Shown piece by piece: positions 1-8,935 of a DNA stretch of 64,000 bases. Position numbers and translations under genes: made by a program. The notes beneath the pieces were generated by a model that searched no databases, was not told the DNA's origin, and saw nothing but the letters and a program-made list of their open reading frames with translations. The first letter of the stretch is position 1. Each line of letters begins with the position of its first letter. Location of the stretch: NCBI RefSeq assembly GCF_900109925.1, contig NZ_FOBW01000010.1, forward strand, positions 131,710 to 195,709, written 5' to 3'. The stretch comes from Mesobacillus persicus (GTDB taxonomy: Bacteria > Bacillota > Bacilli > Bacillales > Cytobacillaceae).

Positions 1-2
1 AC

Positions 3-1451
3 TCTAGTAGCAGTGAATACGGCCCGTTAATATTAGGAGGTGTCTTGTTCCTTCTTGTTATCGGCGCGTTAGCCCTCCAGCGGAAAGCACAAGGTGGTAT
101 TTCGCTTGGCAATAAAATGAAAAGTAGCTTAACCAAACCAACCCAGTTGCCCTCGATTTCATTAGATGATATTGGAGGGTTACAGGATGAAATGAAGGAG
201 GAAATTCTTCAAACCCTCTCCATCCTAAGGCAACCTGAACAATCATTAAAAATGGGTATCAAAGCCCCAAAGGGAATTCTTTTCTATGGCCCCCCAGGAA
301 CAGGGAAAACCTTACTTGCACAGGCCATTGCCCATGAGTTGGGCGCTACTTTCTTTTCTAGTAGTGGGTCTGCTTTTAATGAGATGTTTATTGGAGTTGG
401 TGCCTCACGGGTCCGTAACCTTTTTGCAAATGCACGGAAACAAGGGCCTGCTGTTATTTTTATTGATGAAGTTGATGCCCTTGCAGGAAAAAGGAAGCCA
501 CATGGCGGGGAAGAAGGCGAAAAAACACTTACTGAACTTCTTGTCCAACTAGATGGGGGTCATGCGAATGATGGAATTTTGTTTATTGCAGCAACAAATC
601 GGAAAGATATGCTAGATGACGCTTTCCTCCGTCCTGGCAGGATTGACTTTACCTTCCAAGTTCCACTTCCAGATACAAAGGGTAGAAGAGAGATCATCGA
701 AATTCATACAAAAGGGAAAAATCTCTCCGATGATGTTCGAAATTCGCTAGATGAACTAGCCGAAAGCACTTCCGGTTTTTCCGGTGCTGAAATTGCCTCA
801 TTATTCGCCAATGCTGGTCGACTCGCACTCAGGAATGGTCGTGATTCATTGGTCAAGAGTGACCTTGATTCGGCGCTCGACCGAACAATCCTTGGTAGCA
901 GTTCTCGTGCTCTTCAAGATGCCAACGTAAAACGCAGAGTGGCTATCCATGAAGCTGGACATGCACTACTTTCCGCTGTAACAAACCCTGGGTCTATTAG
1001 GAAAGCAACCATTGTCCCACGAGGACAAGCACTTGGATATGTAGCACCCATTGCGAAGGAACTTCAATTATCTACAACTAGTGAATTGCTAGACCGAGTT
1101 GCCATGATACTTGCTGGGGGAGTTGCTGAGCGTATCTACCTTGGCGAACATAGTATCGGCGTAAGTGGTGATGTTCAGCAGGCCAAGCAAATCATTGAAC
1201 AAATGGTAGACACCGGTCTATTACAGGATGAATTTACGCTCACGTTTAACAAAGAAGATAAAGAGGCAAAAATGCAGGTCCTTTTCGAGAATGCTCTCGA
1301 ACGTTCAAAAACGATCATTCGAACTCATGAAGACCAGTTTCAAGGACTTGTTGAAGCACTCTTAAAGAAAGAAACACTTGAAGGAACTGAAATCGAAGAA
1401 ATCGTAAACCAGAACAACCATAAAGCTCCAGAAATGCTAGCTTTCGTATAA
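3..1451 (+). CDS. FtsH-like AAA+ zinc metalloprotease (5' end outside window)
   Basis: Membrane-anchored ATP-dependent protease of the FtsH family. The frame is open to the window edge, so the true start lies upstream; the first visible residues form the end of a transmembrane helix followed by a basic QRK stop. Counting from the TTG at 45, Walker A GPPGTGKT is at residues 82-89, Walker B VIFIDE near 137-142, the second region of homology ATNR near 183, LRPGRID at 195-201, and the zinc-protease motif HEAGH at 302-306, followed by the GDVQQA segment that carries the third zinc-ligand Asp in FtsH. It is shorter than housekeeping FtsH (about 640 residues), so I infer a second, FtsH-like paralogue. 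Substrate unknown. It is followed by its own terminator. Confidence 0.88.
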   Translation, partial: SSSSEYGPLILGGVLFLLVIGALALQRKAQGGISLGNKMKSSLTKPTQLPSISLDDIGGLQDEMKEEILQTLSILRQPEQSLKMGIKAPKGILFYGPPGTGKTLLAQAIAHELGATFFSSSGSAFNEMFIGVGASRVRNLFANARKQGPAVIFIDEVDALAGKRKPHGGEEGEKTLTELLVQLDGGHANDGILFIAATNRKDMLDDAFLRPGRIDFTFQVPLPDTKGRREIIEIHTKGKNLSDDVRNSLDELAESTSGFSGAEIASLFANAGRLALRNGRDSLVKSDLDSALDRTILGSSSRALQDANVKRRVAIHEAGHALLSAVTNPGSIRKATIVPRGQALGYVAPIAKELQLSTTSELLDRVAMILAGGVAERIYLGEHSIGVSGDVQQAKQIIEQMVDTGLLQDEFTLTFNKEDKEAKMQVLFENALERSKTIIRTHEDQFQGLVEALLKKETLEGTEIEEIVNQNNHKAPEMLAFV

Positions 1452-1457
1452 AAAATG

Positions 1458-1495
1458 AGCAGTGATAAATCTAGAAGATTTTCACTGCTTTTTTA
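1458..1495 (+). terminator. Rho-independent terminator after the FtsH-like gene
   Basis: AGCAGTGA at 1458-1465 pairs with TCACTGCT at 1482-1489 and is followed by a T run. Confidence 0.85.
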
Positions 1496-1501
1496 TTAGA
1501 C

Positions 1502-1747
1502 CTAAAACCATACCTTCTGCAGTTCTCTTAAAAATCCTACGTTTATAGGAACCCCTGAGCTCTCCCCGATGATTGAGTCTATGCCGCAATAAGGACATAT
1601 GGCCGTTTCACCATTATCCACCCATTCATCGATTTCTCTAGGATGGAAGATTTTCAAACAGTGAAAACAACCACAAACATGATCCTTCGTCAATTCATTT
1701 CTGTTTTGGCTACTAAACCGATGTGCTTCTGCTAACTCTTTTTTCAT
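1502..1747 (-). CDS. small zinc-ribbon-like cytoplasmic protein
   Basis: 81-residue protein of unknown function. It has two cysteine pairs, C-G-C-F-H-C near residues 25-30 and C-P-Y-C near 51-54, spaced like a small zinc ribbon. No signal peptide or membrane segment. The start is supported by an AGGAGAAAA-type site just upstream on the minus strand. It sits alone between convergent and co-directional neighbours, so context gives no function. Confidence 0.65.
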   Translation of the reverse strand: MKKELAEAHRFSSQNRNELTKDHVCGCFHCLKIFHPREIDEWVDNGETAICPYCGIDSIIGESSGVPINVGFLRELQKVWF

Positions 1748-1817
1748 TTTTTCTCCTTTTTTTCATGTGCCCGAAGAATTTGCGCCTAGAAAAGACTCCC
1801 TACCAGCCTTTCTACAT

Positions 1818-2189
1818 CTAACATTTCCATTCTAAAAGTTCAATCCTATTTCCAAAAGGATCATTCACATAAAAGCGATTGGCGCCTGGTAGCTGATTGT
1901 CTTCAGTAAAAGGAATCCCGTTATTCATTAAGTGAACTTTTAACTCCTCAATATTCTCAACTTCAAATGCAGGATGTGCTTTTTTAGCTGGCGAAAAAGG
2001 CTCCTCAATCCCTATGTGTACTTGCAACTTTCCGCAGCTGAACCAAACCCCACCTCTTTTTTTCAATGCATCCGGTTTCTCAATTTCGTCAAAGCCTAAA
2101 ATATCAACAAAAAATCTTCTTGCAGCATCTTCCGCCCCACTTGGTGCAGCTAATTGGATGTGATCAATGGATTTAAAGACAAAAGACAT
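1818..2189 (-). CDS. VOC (glyoxalase/bleomycin resistance) family protein
   Basis: 123-residue vicinal-oxygen-chelate fold protein. It starts with IDHIQLAAP (first metal-ligand His region) and ends with FYVNDPFGNRIELLEW, whose glutamate is the usual last metal ligand of the fold. The length is that of a single VOC module. Substrate cannot be told from sequence; members include glyoxalases, dioxygenases and antibiotic-binding proteins. A GGAGGTG-type site precedes the ATG. Confidence 0.85.
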   Translation of the reverse strand: MSFVFKSIDHIQLAAPSGAEDAARRFFVDILGFDEIEKPDALKKRGGVWFSCGKLQVHIGIEEPFSPAKKAHPAFEVENIEELKVHLMNNGIPFTEDNQLPGANRFYVNDPFGNRIELLEWKC

Positions 2190-2339
2190 ATTGTGTGCAC
2201 CTCCATATCCATTATTATGATGTTAACCTATCGATATTTAAACTCTTTCATAATGTTTCTATATACGACAAAATGTTAATGATAACCTGTAAGAAAATAA
2301 AAAATACGCCATGAAAAGATTCATGACGTACGCAAAGAA

Positions 2340-2386
2340 CAAAAGCGTAAGCGCCTTGGTCAGCCCCGTGAGTCTAGACGAGCCGA
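2340..2386 (+). repeat. partial copy of the structured repeat seen at 16573-16696
   Basis: The segment around 2343-2371 matches the left arm of the 16.6-kb inner repeat (AAGCGCCTTGGTCAGCCCCG shared); the remainder is absent or diverged. It abuts the hairpin array that starts near 2387. Confidence 0.55.
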
Positions 2387-2612
2387 CAAGAATTGCCATC
2401 AAGTAAGCCTCTAAATAAGGGGAGAAATTCCTCTTATTATGAAAAAAGCACGAAAAATAGAGTAAATAGGGGGAAAGATTCCCCCTATTTACTTCAGAAC
2501 CATGAAAATGAACCATTTTGCTTTGCCTTAACGGGAAAAACTCCCCTTATATCCTCCGAACCTAGCCCTATTCTGAAGGTTAACGGGAAAAACTCCCCTT
2601 ATTTAAACAATC
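2387..2612 (+). repeat. four-hairpin dispersed element, copy 1
   Basis: Non-coding element with four hairpins at 2414-2438, 2462-2492 (perfect 14-bp stem GTAAATAGGGGGAA, 3-nt loop), 2528-2550 and 2580-2604. The hairpins share a core of the form AA(C/G/T)GGGRAAAANTCCCCTTAT. A collinear copy lies at 27991-28212 in the same orientation, with near-identical spacing and similar linkers (for example GCACGAAAAATAGAGTAAAT). Open frames through both copies translate to similar peptides only because the DNA is repeated; I do not regard them as genes. Confidence 0.85.
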
Positions 2613-2759
2613 AGAGGTCTCAATTAAGGATAAGAAAGAAGATTTGCTTCATTCTTCTGCCTCTCAGACAGGGACCTCCCCATTTGTAGCACATCAATTA
2701 GCATGCGAATTTTCATGCCGACAAAATTTATGACACCTTGTTAAAGGGGGTCCTAAACA

Positions 2760-2788
2760 AGAAAACCGTCATGTATGGACGGTTTTTG
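2760..2788 (-). terminator. terminator after the 55-residue gene
   Basis: AAAACCGTC and GACGGTTTT flank a short loop, just downstream of the stop of the minus-strand gene at 2797. It has T runs on both sides and may act in both directions. Confidence 0.7.
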
Positions 2789-2796
2789 AATACTCT

Positions 2797-2964
2797 TTAT
2801 AAAAAATGCTCTATATCTTCATTTTCTGGGTCTATCGCCTCAGCTATTAAGTGAATATCCTTCATAATTTGTACTTTGATTTTTTCATCTCTACATTTTT
2901 TATATTCGTTAAATAATCGTCCCAATTCCTCGATGAAAATTGTAACCTCTTCGGCCTCCGCCAT
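2797..2964 (-). CDS. hypothetical 55-residue acidic protein
   Basis: Short gene starting MAEAEEVTIF and ending DIEHFL. The start has a clear AAGGGG site eight bases upstream (GAAGGGGTAATAACA before ATG) and the stop is followed by a terminator, so I take it as real. Acidic, helix-prone, no cysteines, no membrane segment. Function not recognised. Confidence 0.6.
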   Translation of the reverse strand: MAEAEEVTIFIEELGRLFNEYKKCRDEKIKVQIMKDIHLIAEAIDPENEDIEHFL

Positions 2965-3142
2965 TGTTATTACCCCTTCATTATTTATCCTATATTTTCA
3001 TTACCCTATTAAATGACTTTGACATACACTAACAATCTCCCATCAAGGTCCTTAAAAATGTGGACATTTCTTCTTTACCCTTAGACTTATTTCGTTAAAC
3101 GTTTTATTACAATATTATTAATTTCTACCTACTTATTTTAAA

Positions 3143-3166
3143 AAGCCGCCCTATTAATGGGCGGCT
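3143..3166 (-). terminator. terminator after the 43-residue gene
   Basis: AAGCCGCCC / GGGCGGCTT stem with a 7-nt loop immediately 3' of the minus-strand gene at 3179. Confidence 0.7.
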
Positions 3167-3178
3167 TAATTTCCTATG

Positions 3179-3310
3179 TTATTGCCAATCACTCGTTCTC
3201 TCAAGTAAATGATCAATTTCAATTTGTTTCAGTTGGATGCACGATGCTTCTTCGGCCATATCTGCAGTCTCATCTAGTAATTCATCAATATTGGTGTAAT
3301 TTATCGCCAT
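3179..3310 (-). CDS. hypothetical 43-residue protein
   Basis: Starts MAINYTNIDEL and ends ERTSDWQ. A strong GGAGGT site lies seven bases upstream of the ATG at 3310, and a terminator follows the stop. Acidic, helical, one cysteine. It resembles the 55-residue neighbour in size, charge and architecture but not clearly in sequence. Function unknown. Confidence 0.6.
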   Translation of the reverse strand: MAINYTNIDELLDETADMAEEASCIQLKQIEIDHLLERTSDWQ

Positions 3311-3448
3311 GTCGAACCTCCAATTATGTATCTATTAAAACATCCGCTAGTTTTAACAAGTTTATGGGGGTTGCAAAAAATAATTTTAAATAAATCTGTA
3401 TCAATCATGCAATATGTACTAAAATGAATATCAAATTTTTACTTTTTT

Positions 3449-3520
3449 GCTGTGTTAAAGAACATTATCTATTTATAATCAATTGATTGGAGCGGGGATC
3501 AACAGCCTCGTTTACACAGC
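3449..3520 (+). repeat. internally deleted copy of the MITE-like palindromic repeat
   Basis: GCTGTGTTAAAG at the left and TTTACACAGC at the right form inverted ends. The interior keeps TTGATTGGAGCGG and GATCAACA from the two arms of the 306-bp element at 16457-16762 but lacks its centre. It lies directly upstream of the GNAT gene. Confidence 0.65.
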
Positions 3521-3546
3521 TATTTTTAGAAAAAGGGGATTGGGGA

Positions 3547-4329
3547 ATGATTAGAAAACTGAGAGAAGAAGACAATCAAAACGTTATGGATTTCCTAAGA
3601 GACGAACCATCCATTAACCTATTTATCATTGGTGACATCGAAGCTTTTGGATACAATGCCGATTTCCAGGAGATCTGGGGTGAATTTACTGAGAACCAAG
3701 GATTAAAAGCGATTCTATTAAAATTTCATAATTCGTTTATTCCTTATGCAAAGGGTCCATTCGATATCCATGGGTTTGCAGAAATTATAAAGTCTTATAC
3801 AAACGAACCCTTACTCTCAGGAAAAGCTGACATCGTTGAACAGTTTGAAGGAATCGAAGGGATTGTTCTTGGTAGAAAACAGAAGACTTTCTTTGCAGAG
3901 TGTCAATCAGGTGATCAATTAGGTAAAACAGACCTACCTGTTAAACAGGCTACTATCTCCGATGTTGATCGCATCATTCAACTTCGAAGTTCTATTGACG
4001 AATTTGTTGTAAATGAGAAATCACGAGAAATGCTTGTCCAAGCTTTGGAGACGAACACAGGTAGAACGTACTCTATCGAAGAGGATGGTGAATTAATTGC
4101 CTCTGCCTCTACTACTGCTGAAAACACCTTCTCTGCGATGATCGTTGGAGTATGTACGAGTCCAAAACATCGACAAAGGGGATTGGCAACCTCCGTTATG
4201 CAGAAACTTATTCAGGACGTATTAGATGAGGGCCGGATTCTCTGTTTATTTTATGACAATCCAGCTGCCGGGCGGATATACAAAAGGTTGGGCTTTAAGG
4301 ACATTGGCAAATGGACAATGTATAGATAG
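3547..4329 (+). CDS. GNAT family N-acetyltransferase
   Basis: 260-residue acetyl-CoA-dependent N-acyltransferase with the GNAT fold in the C-terminal half. VGVCTSPKHRQRGLATSVM carries the acetyl-CoA binding R/Q-x-x-G-x-A motif, followed by the typical LCLFYDNPAAGRIYKRLGF segment. The N-terminal half is a second, degenerate GNAT-like region. I chose the ATG at 3547 because AAGGGG precedes it; the longer frame would begin inside the upstream repeat remnant. Substrate unknown. A strong terminator follows. Confidence 0.85.
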   Translation: MIRKLREEDNQNVMDFLRDEPSINLFIIGDIEAFGYNADFQEIWGEFTENQGLKAILLKFHNSFIPYAKGPFDIHGFAEIIKSYTNEPLLSGKADIVEQFEGIEGIVLGRKQKTFFAECQSGDQLGKTDLPVKQATISDVDRIIQLRSSIDEFVVNEKSREMLVQALETNTGRTYSIEEDGELIASASTTAENTFSAMIVGVCTSPKHRQRGLATSVMQKLIQDVLDEGRILCLFYDNPAAGRIYKRLGFKDIGKWTMYR

Positions 4330-4330
4330 C

Positions 4331-4370
4331 TTAAAAAGGTCCTTCTCATTGGCGAGAAGGACCTTTTTAA
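4331..4370 (+). terminator. strong terminator after the GNAT gene
   Basis: Perfect stem AAAAAGGTCCTTCTC / GAGAAGGACCTTTTT with a 6-nt loop; the symmetry allows use from either strand. Confidence 0.9.
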
Positions 4371-4499
4371 GATTGTATTCATTGACCAAAGGGTTAGGTC
4401 TACAAACCTTTCACTTGATTTTTCATTAGAATTAGGTCCATATCCACAGCATTAGCTGTAACCCCTCACCTTTAATCGTTTCATCAATCCAAACAACGT

Positions 4500-5531
4500 T
4501 TATTGGCAGGATGCAGCTACGCGAGAAATCACTTTACTTGCTTGGTTTAGCTGTTCTGTACTAACATCATAATTTGTTACGAATCGAACCAAAGTTGGTC
4601 CAAACCCACCTGCTAGAACTCCTTCTGAATAAAGTTTTGCAACAAACTCCTGTGATGTCACGCCTAACTCCTTTACATCGACAACGACAATATTTGTTTC
4701 AACTTGGTTATCAACCCGAAGACCCTTGATATTTTGAATGTCTCCAGCTAATTTACGCGCGTTCGCATGGTCCTCACCTAGTCGGTCCTTCATTTTGGTA
4801 AGAGCGATTAATCCTGGGGCGGCAATAATTCCTGCCTGTCTCATTCCACCTCCAAGACGCTTGCGCCATTTTCTCGCTACCCGAATAAAATCGGCACTTC
4901 CGGCGATAATGGACCCTACTGGTGCACCTAGACCTTTTGACAGGCAAAATTGGACTGTATCAGCGTATTGAGCAAACTCTTTTACCTCTACTCCAACAGC
5001 TTCAGCTGCATTAAACAAGCGGGCACCATCTATATGTACTGGAACCTTATGCATTTGCGCAATTTCATAAACACTTTTCATATTTTCAATTGGAACGACT
5101 GCTCCGCCAGCACGATTATGGGTATTTTCAATTGAAATCATTCCCGTTTCAGGATAATGAATATCCACACCCCGAATCGCATCACGAACTGCATGAGGAT
5201 CCATCGCACCTCTATGCCCCGAAATCGTTCGCGTTTGAACCCCAGCTAAGGCTGATACTGCTCCGGATTCATAGTAAAAAATATGGGATTCAGCTTCGAG
5301 AATAATTTCCTGGCTAGGACGACAATGTGTAAGAACAGCAATTTGGTTTCCCTGTGTGCCACTCGTTACCAAAAGGGCAGCCTCTTTTCCTAACATATCT
5401 GCTGCTGTTTCTTCTAATTTAAGGACACTTGGATCCTCGCCATACACATCATCCCCAACCTCAGCCTCATACATCGCCTTCCGCATTTCCTCTGTCGGTT
5501 TTGTAACCGTGTCACTTCGTAAATCAATCAT
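4500..5531 (-). CDS. ltaE: low-specificity L-threonine aldolase
   Basis: PLP-dependent aldolase that splits L-threonine/allo-threonine into glycine and acetaldehyde. 343 residues from the ATG at 5531, chosen because AAAGGGGAG precedes it; the longer frame adds 16 residues without a site. It begins MIDLRSDTVTKPTEEMR, the family hallmark, followed by VGDDVYGEDPSV. The Schiff-base lysine is in FCLSKGLGAPVGS, and HIDGARLFNAA carries the PLP-binding Asp and Arg. Complete, usual length (about 340). It is a single gene with its own leader; glycine supply or threonine breakdown is the expected role. Confidence 0.93.
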   Translation of the reverse strand: MIDLRSDTVTKPTEEMRKAMYEAEVGDDVYGEDPSVLKLEETAADMLGKEAALLVTSGTQGNQIAVLTHCRPSQEIILEAESHIFYYESGAVSALAGVQTRTISGHRGAMDPHAVRDAIRGVDIHYPETGMISIENTHNRAGGAVVPIENMKSVYEIAQMHKVPVHIDGARLFNAAEAVGVEVKEFAQYADTVQFCLSKGLGAPVGSIIAGSADFIRVARKWRKRLGGGMRQAGIIAAPGLIALTKMKDRLGEDHANARKLAGDIQNIKGLRVDNQVETNIVVVDVKELGVTSQEFVAKLYSEGVLAGGFGPTLVRFVTNYDVSTEQLNQASKVISRVAASCQ

Positions 5532-5625
5532 CACAAACTCCCCTTTCATACCAACTATCAATTTATTTGTTGGAACCAATTGTTATTATTTTAACAGGAA
5601 TTGAACATTATGGATGAAAAAAAAT

Positions 5626-5665
5626 AAAAACAGCAATAGCAGATATAATCGCCGTTGCTGTTTTT
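5626..5665 (-). terminator. terminator after the LysM-NlpC/P60 gene
   Basis: AAAAACAGCAA / TTGCTGTTTTT stem; on the minus strand it is followed by TTTTATTTTTTTT. Confidence 0.8.
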
Positions 5666-5749
5666 ATAATTAGCTATGAAAAACGAGGAAGTTGATTTCT
5701 GTTCCAATTCCCATGAAGGAAAAACTCGAAATCCAAAGCTAGATTAAAA

Positions 5750-6715
5750 TTAAAATGTTGTCTTTGCTCCAAGGTAACGTGGTTTCCAATAAGAGTTGTT
5801 CATATCACTAATTTCAACACCTCTAGAAGAACCTGCGTGAATAAACTTATTCTCCCCTAGATAAATTCCTGCATGTGAAGGTCCTGATTTATAGGTTTCA
5901 AAGAAGACAAGATCCCCGACTTTTGGTGCAGCAACTGGCTTCGTTGCACTCCAGATTGTTGCTACTGTCCTAGGGATTGAAACTCCAACTTTATTGAAAA
6001 CATATTGTAAATAACCACTGCAATCAAATCCTGCAGGCGTGCTTCCTGCCCAAACATAAGGGACACCAATATGCTTTTTTGCTTCGTTGATAAGAGCTGT
6101 TACTTTAGAAGCCTCAGTTGTGGTATTTACAGGATTAGAGGTTGTGGTTGTTGCAAGTTTTAGGACTTGTCCAACATAAATAATATCTGAGGTTAAGTTA
6201 TTCCACGATTTTAATTGTGCTACCGATACATTATGGCGAACTGCAATATGTGATAGTGTATCTCCGCTCTGAACACGATAAGTGTTTGCAGTCGGAGTAG
6301 CAGGGGCAGAAACAGTTGATTGTTCAACCGTTGTTCCTGACACACGTAATGTCTGACCAGGTTGAATAAGATTTGAAGTTAATCCATTCAGTGTTTTCAG
6401 GTCATTGATCGACATATTGAAATTTCTTGAAATTCCCCATAACGTATCGCCAGATTTCACAACATAGGATGTAGCCGTAGTCGAGACCTGCTTTGTTTCT
6501 GGAGCAGCGACTAGTAGTTTTTGATTCACATAGATGGTCGAAGATGATAATTGATTCCATGTTTTTATATTTTCCATACTGACATTATAAGTTTTAGAAA
6601 GATTCCATAAAGAGTCACCTGATTGTACTGTGTGAACACTAGCACTTGCTGAAACACTAAACGATGTAAATAGTAGACCTGCTGCTGCAGCAATTGTCAC
6701 AAGCTGTTTTTTCAT
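5750..6715 (-). CDS. secreted peptidoglycan endopeptidase, three LysM plus NlpC/P60
   Basis: Cell-wall DL-endopeptidase of the LytE/LytF/CwlS type. 321 residues from the ATG at 6715 (GGGAG eight bases upstream). Signal peptide at about 1-27, then three LysM repeats (near 29-71, 84-127, 146-188; each starts with V-Q/K-S-G-D-S/T-L), a short Thr-rich linker and a C-terminal NlpC/P60 domain from about residue 205. Catalytic Cys is in FDCSGYL and His in SHAGIYLG, with a second His in FIHAGS. It should cleave D-Glu-meso-Dap bonds during growth or cell separation. The upstream region holds TGTAAC-N5-TGAAAT (6902-6918), which resembles a WalR box but is in reverse orientation; I give that low weight. 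Confidence 0.92.
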   Translation of the reverse strand: MKKQLVTIAAAAGLLFTSFSVSASASVHTVQSGDSLWNLSKTYNVSMENIKTWNQLSSSTIYVNQKLLVAAPETKQVSTTATSYVVKSGDTLWGISRNFNMSINDLKTLNGLTSNLIQPGQTLRVSGTTVEQSTVSAPATPTANTYRVQSGDTLSHIAVRHNVSVAQLKSWNNLTSDIIYVGQVLKLATTTTSNPVNTTTEASKVTALINEAKKHIGVPYVWAGSTPAGFDCSGYLQYVFNKVGVSIPRTVATIWSATKPVAAPKVGDLVFFETYKSGPSHAGIYLGENKFIHAGSSRGVEISDMNNSYWKPRYLGAKTTF

Positions 6716-7099
6716 GTTAGCCACTCCCTCGATGTATGTTTACAAGATAATACTAGAGTTTTATTTCCTAGATTCATAGCTGAAAAATTTGGAGCAAATG
6801 GATAACTTCCCCACAAGAAAAAAGCGTTTTCATCAAGCTCTCGAGGGAATCCCAGAAAAGTCAAGGATTTTGCTCTAACTAGCAGACCCCTCCTCTCTCC
6901 TTGTAACAATTTTGAAATACAAGTTTAAAACCGTTGTAACGTTAGTTAATGGAAATTACTTCCTTTAATGTAGAAGAATTGTAACAAACCGGATGATAGA
7001 TACGAATCTATCAACATTATAATGAAACTATATTAAAAGGTATTTGTTGGTGAATACCTTGAATAAGGTGGCATAAAGTTTGACCACTATTAAATAAAA
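6716..7099. other. divergent intergenic region
   Basis: 384 bases between the divergent wall hydrolase and radical SAM genes. It holds a perfect 8-bp inverted repeat AAGGTATT-N8-AATACCTT at 7037-7060, 40 bases before the radical SAM start, which could be an operator. No small gene or RNA structure is evident. Confidence 0.45.
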
Positions 7100-8290
7100 A
7101 TGAAAAGTATGGTGATGAAAATGCATGGACATGGACATAAAAATGGGATAGTTGGAACGGGAATGCCCCCCGGTGTCATTGATTTTAATGTGAATCCATT
7201 TATTGTTATTTGGGAAGTAACTAGAGCTTGCCAACTAAAGTGTGTTCACTGCCGGGCAGATGCTCAAACGGAGCCAGATCCTCGTGAACTCAATCATGAA
7301 GAAGGATTAGATTTAATAGATCAAATTTATGATATGGGAAATCCGATGCTTGTTTTTACCGGCGGGGATTGCATGATGAGGGAAGATCTTTTTGAGTTAG
7401 CTGATTACGCAGTAAAAAAAGGAATGCGTGTCTCGATGACACCAAGTGCTACACCCAATGTAACTAAAGAAAAAATGGCTCGGGCAAAGGAAGTTGGTTT
7501 GTCACGCTGGGGCTTTTCCATTGACGGTCCAACACCTGAAATTCATGACCATTTCAGAGGAACTCCCGGAGCTTTTGATCTGACACTTGAAAAAATTCAA
7601 TACTTAAATGAACTCAACATGCCGCTTCAAATTAACACGGTGATATCTCGTTATAACTATGATCACCTCGAGGAAATGGTCAAGCTTGTGACCGATATGA
7701 AAGCTGTCATGTGGTATATTTTCCTGCTTGTTCCGACTGGCCGTGGTCAAATCGATGACTGCCTCACACCAGCAGAGCATGAAAAAGTTTTCCGCTGGTT
7801 ATACGAGTTAAGCAAAACAGCGCCATTCGATATTAAAACAACTGCCGCACAACATTACCGCAGAGTCGTGTTCCAGCAGAAGGCACGTGAGCATATCGTT
7901 GACAAACATGATATCCGCTACGAAGACACGTTAACGAAAGACATGGCTTCCTCTATAGATGGTTTAAAGCGCGCACCAAAGGGAGTGAATGACGGCAATG
8001 GTTTTGCCTTTGTTTCACATATCGGGGATGTAATGCCGAGCGGCCTACTCCCGATAGTGGGTGGCAATGTTCGCGAAAAACCGCTTGCTGAAATTTACCG
8101 TGAAGCAAAAGTCTTTAAGGAACTACGCCAACCGGACAATTATAAAGGCAAATGTGGTGTATGTGAATACCGCAATGTTTGTGGAGGATCCCGTTCAAGA
8201 ACGTATGCTGTAACGGGTGACTATATGGAAAGTGAACCATTCTGTGTTTACATTCCAGAAGCGATGCGTAAGAAAGCAGTTGTTTTATAA
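7100..8290 (+). CDS. radical SAM/SPASM protein of the AhbD/NirJ-like group
   Basis: Radical S-adenosylmethionine enzyme with two iron-sulfur regions. After a His-rich N-terminus (MHGHGHKNG) the radical SAM cluster motif C-x3-C-x2-C appears as CQLKCVHC, followed by the TGGD glycine motif. The C-terminal SPASM region has C-G-V-C-E-Y-R-N-V-C-G-G-S-R and a later Cys for auxiliary clusters. The overall pattern resembles heme d1/alternative heme enzymes (NirJ, AhbD) and the TIGR04053-type proteins common in Bacillus and actinobacteria, but no haem-pathway neighbour is present, so the substrate is open. Start uncertain: four in-frame ATGs lie within 22 bases (7100-7121); the last, MHGHGH, is also plausible. 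Confidence 0.82.
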   Translation: MKSMVMKMHGHGHKNGIVGTGMPPGVIDFNVNPFIVIWEVTRACQLKCVHCRADAQTEPDPRELNHEEGLDLIDQIYDMGNPMLVFTGGDCMMREDLFELADYAVKKGMRVSMTPSATPNVTKEKMARAKEVGLSRWGFSIDGPTPEIHDHFRGTPGAFDLTLEKIQYLNELNMPLQINTVISRYNYDHLEEMVKLVTDMKAVMWYIFLLVPTGRGQIDDCLTPAEHEKVFRWLYELSKTAPFDIKTTAAQHYRRVVFQQKAREHIVDKHDIRYEDTLTKDMASSIDGLKRAPKGVNDGNGFAFVSHIGDVMPSGLLPIVGGNVREKPLAEIYREAKVFKELRQPDNYKGKCGVCEYRNVCGGSRSRTYAVTGDYMESEPFCVYIPEAMRKKAVVL

Positions 8291-8467
8291 TAAGAGTTGG
8301 AGACTTACGGACAAAGAATCAGCTGGACCTATAAAAGCTCCAGCTTTATTGTGCAGATATATACGAGTTTTGACGTTTTTATGACACCAACATTCTTGGT
8401 GATATTAATCACACAGAAATAAGTCATTGATAGATTACAATATAAGTAACGAAAGGATGGTGCATAC

Positions 8468-8764
8468 ATGATGATTACAATTGAAAACAAAGCTTACAAC
8501 TGGTTTGAGTCTGAGTTCGAAGTACCAAAACCGTTTTTCGTTCGTCTCTATCCCCAATACGCTGGTTTTGGTGAAAAGAACAAAGGTTATAGCCTTGCAT
8601 TTTCACTTGAAAAACCTGCATTACTTGCAACCGAACAAGAAATAGATGGGATTACTTTTTATGTTGAATCAAATGATTCTTGGTTTTTTGACAAAACCAA
8701 TGTAAGTATCCAATTCTGTGAAAATAAGAAAGAAATATTCGCAACTTATGCTGAACTAAACTAA
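8468..8764 (+). CDS. HesB/YadR-like protein, YneR type
   Basis: 98-residue protein of the IscA/HesB fold. ITIENKAYNWFESEF, FFVRLYPQYAGFG and ITFYVESNDSWFFD follow the pattern of B. subtilis YneR. It lacks the conserved cysteines that A-type Fe-S carriers use to bind clusters (only one late Cys), so a direct Fe-S scaffold role is unlikely. An AAGGATGGTG site precedes tandem ATGs. Complete, with its own terminator. Confidence 0.8.
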   Translation: MMITIENKAYNWFESEFEVPKPFFVRLYPQYAGFGEKNKGYSLAFSLEKPALLATEQEIDGITFYVESNDSWFFDKTNVSIQFCENKKEIFATYAELN

Positions 8765-8778
8765 TTCATATATTTAAG

Positions 8779-8811
8779 TAGTCTTTGCAACTAGCAAAGG
8801 CTCTTTTTTAT
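8779..8811 (+). terminator. terminator after the YneR-like gene
   Basis: AGTCTTTGC / GCAAAGGCT stem with a 5-nt loop followed by a T run. Confidence 0.8.
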
Positions 8812-8896
8812 TTTCCGCAAGCAATTCGATGTTATAAAAAAAGTCCTGCACTTTCCCTATTAACTCTCTGATAAGCAATAATGTACTATACTAGAA

Positions 8897-8930
8897 CCAA
8901 AAAAGCAGTGGATAGGAGCCTATCCACTAC
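8897..8930 (-). terminator. terminator after selB
   Basis: GTGGATAGG / CTATCCAC stem; on the minus strand followed by TGCTTTTTT. Confidence 0.8.
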
Positions 8931-8935
8931 TCAAA

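Noticed and set aside
2259-2516. Open frames with similar peptides at 2259-2516 and 27862-28116
   Set aside because: The similarity comes from the two copies of the four-hairpin DNA element; starts and downstream parts differ and there is no ribosome site.
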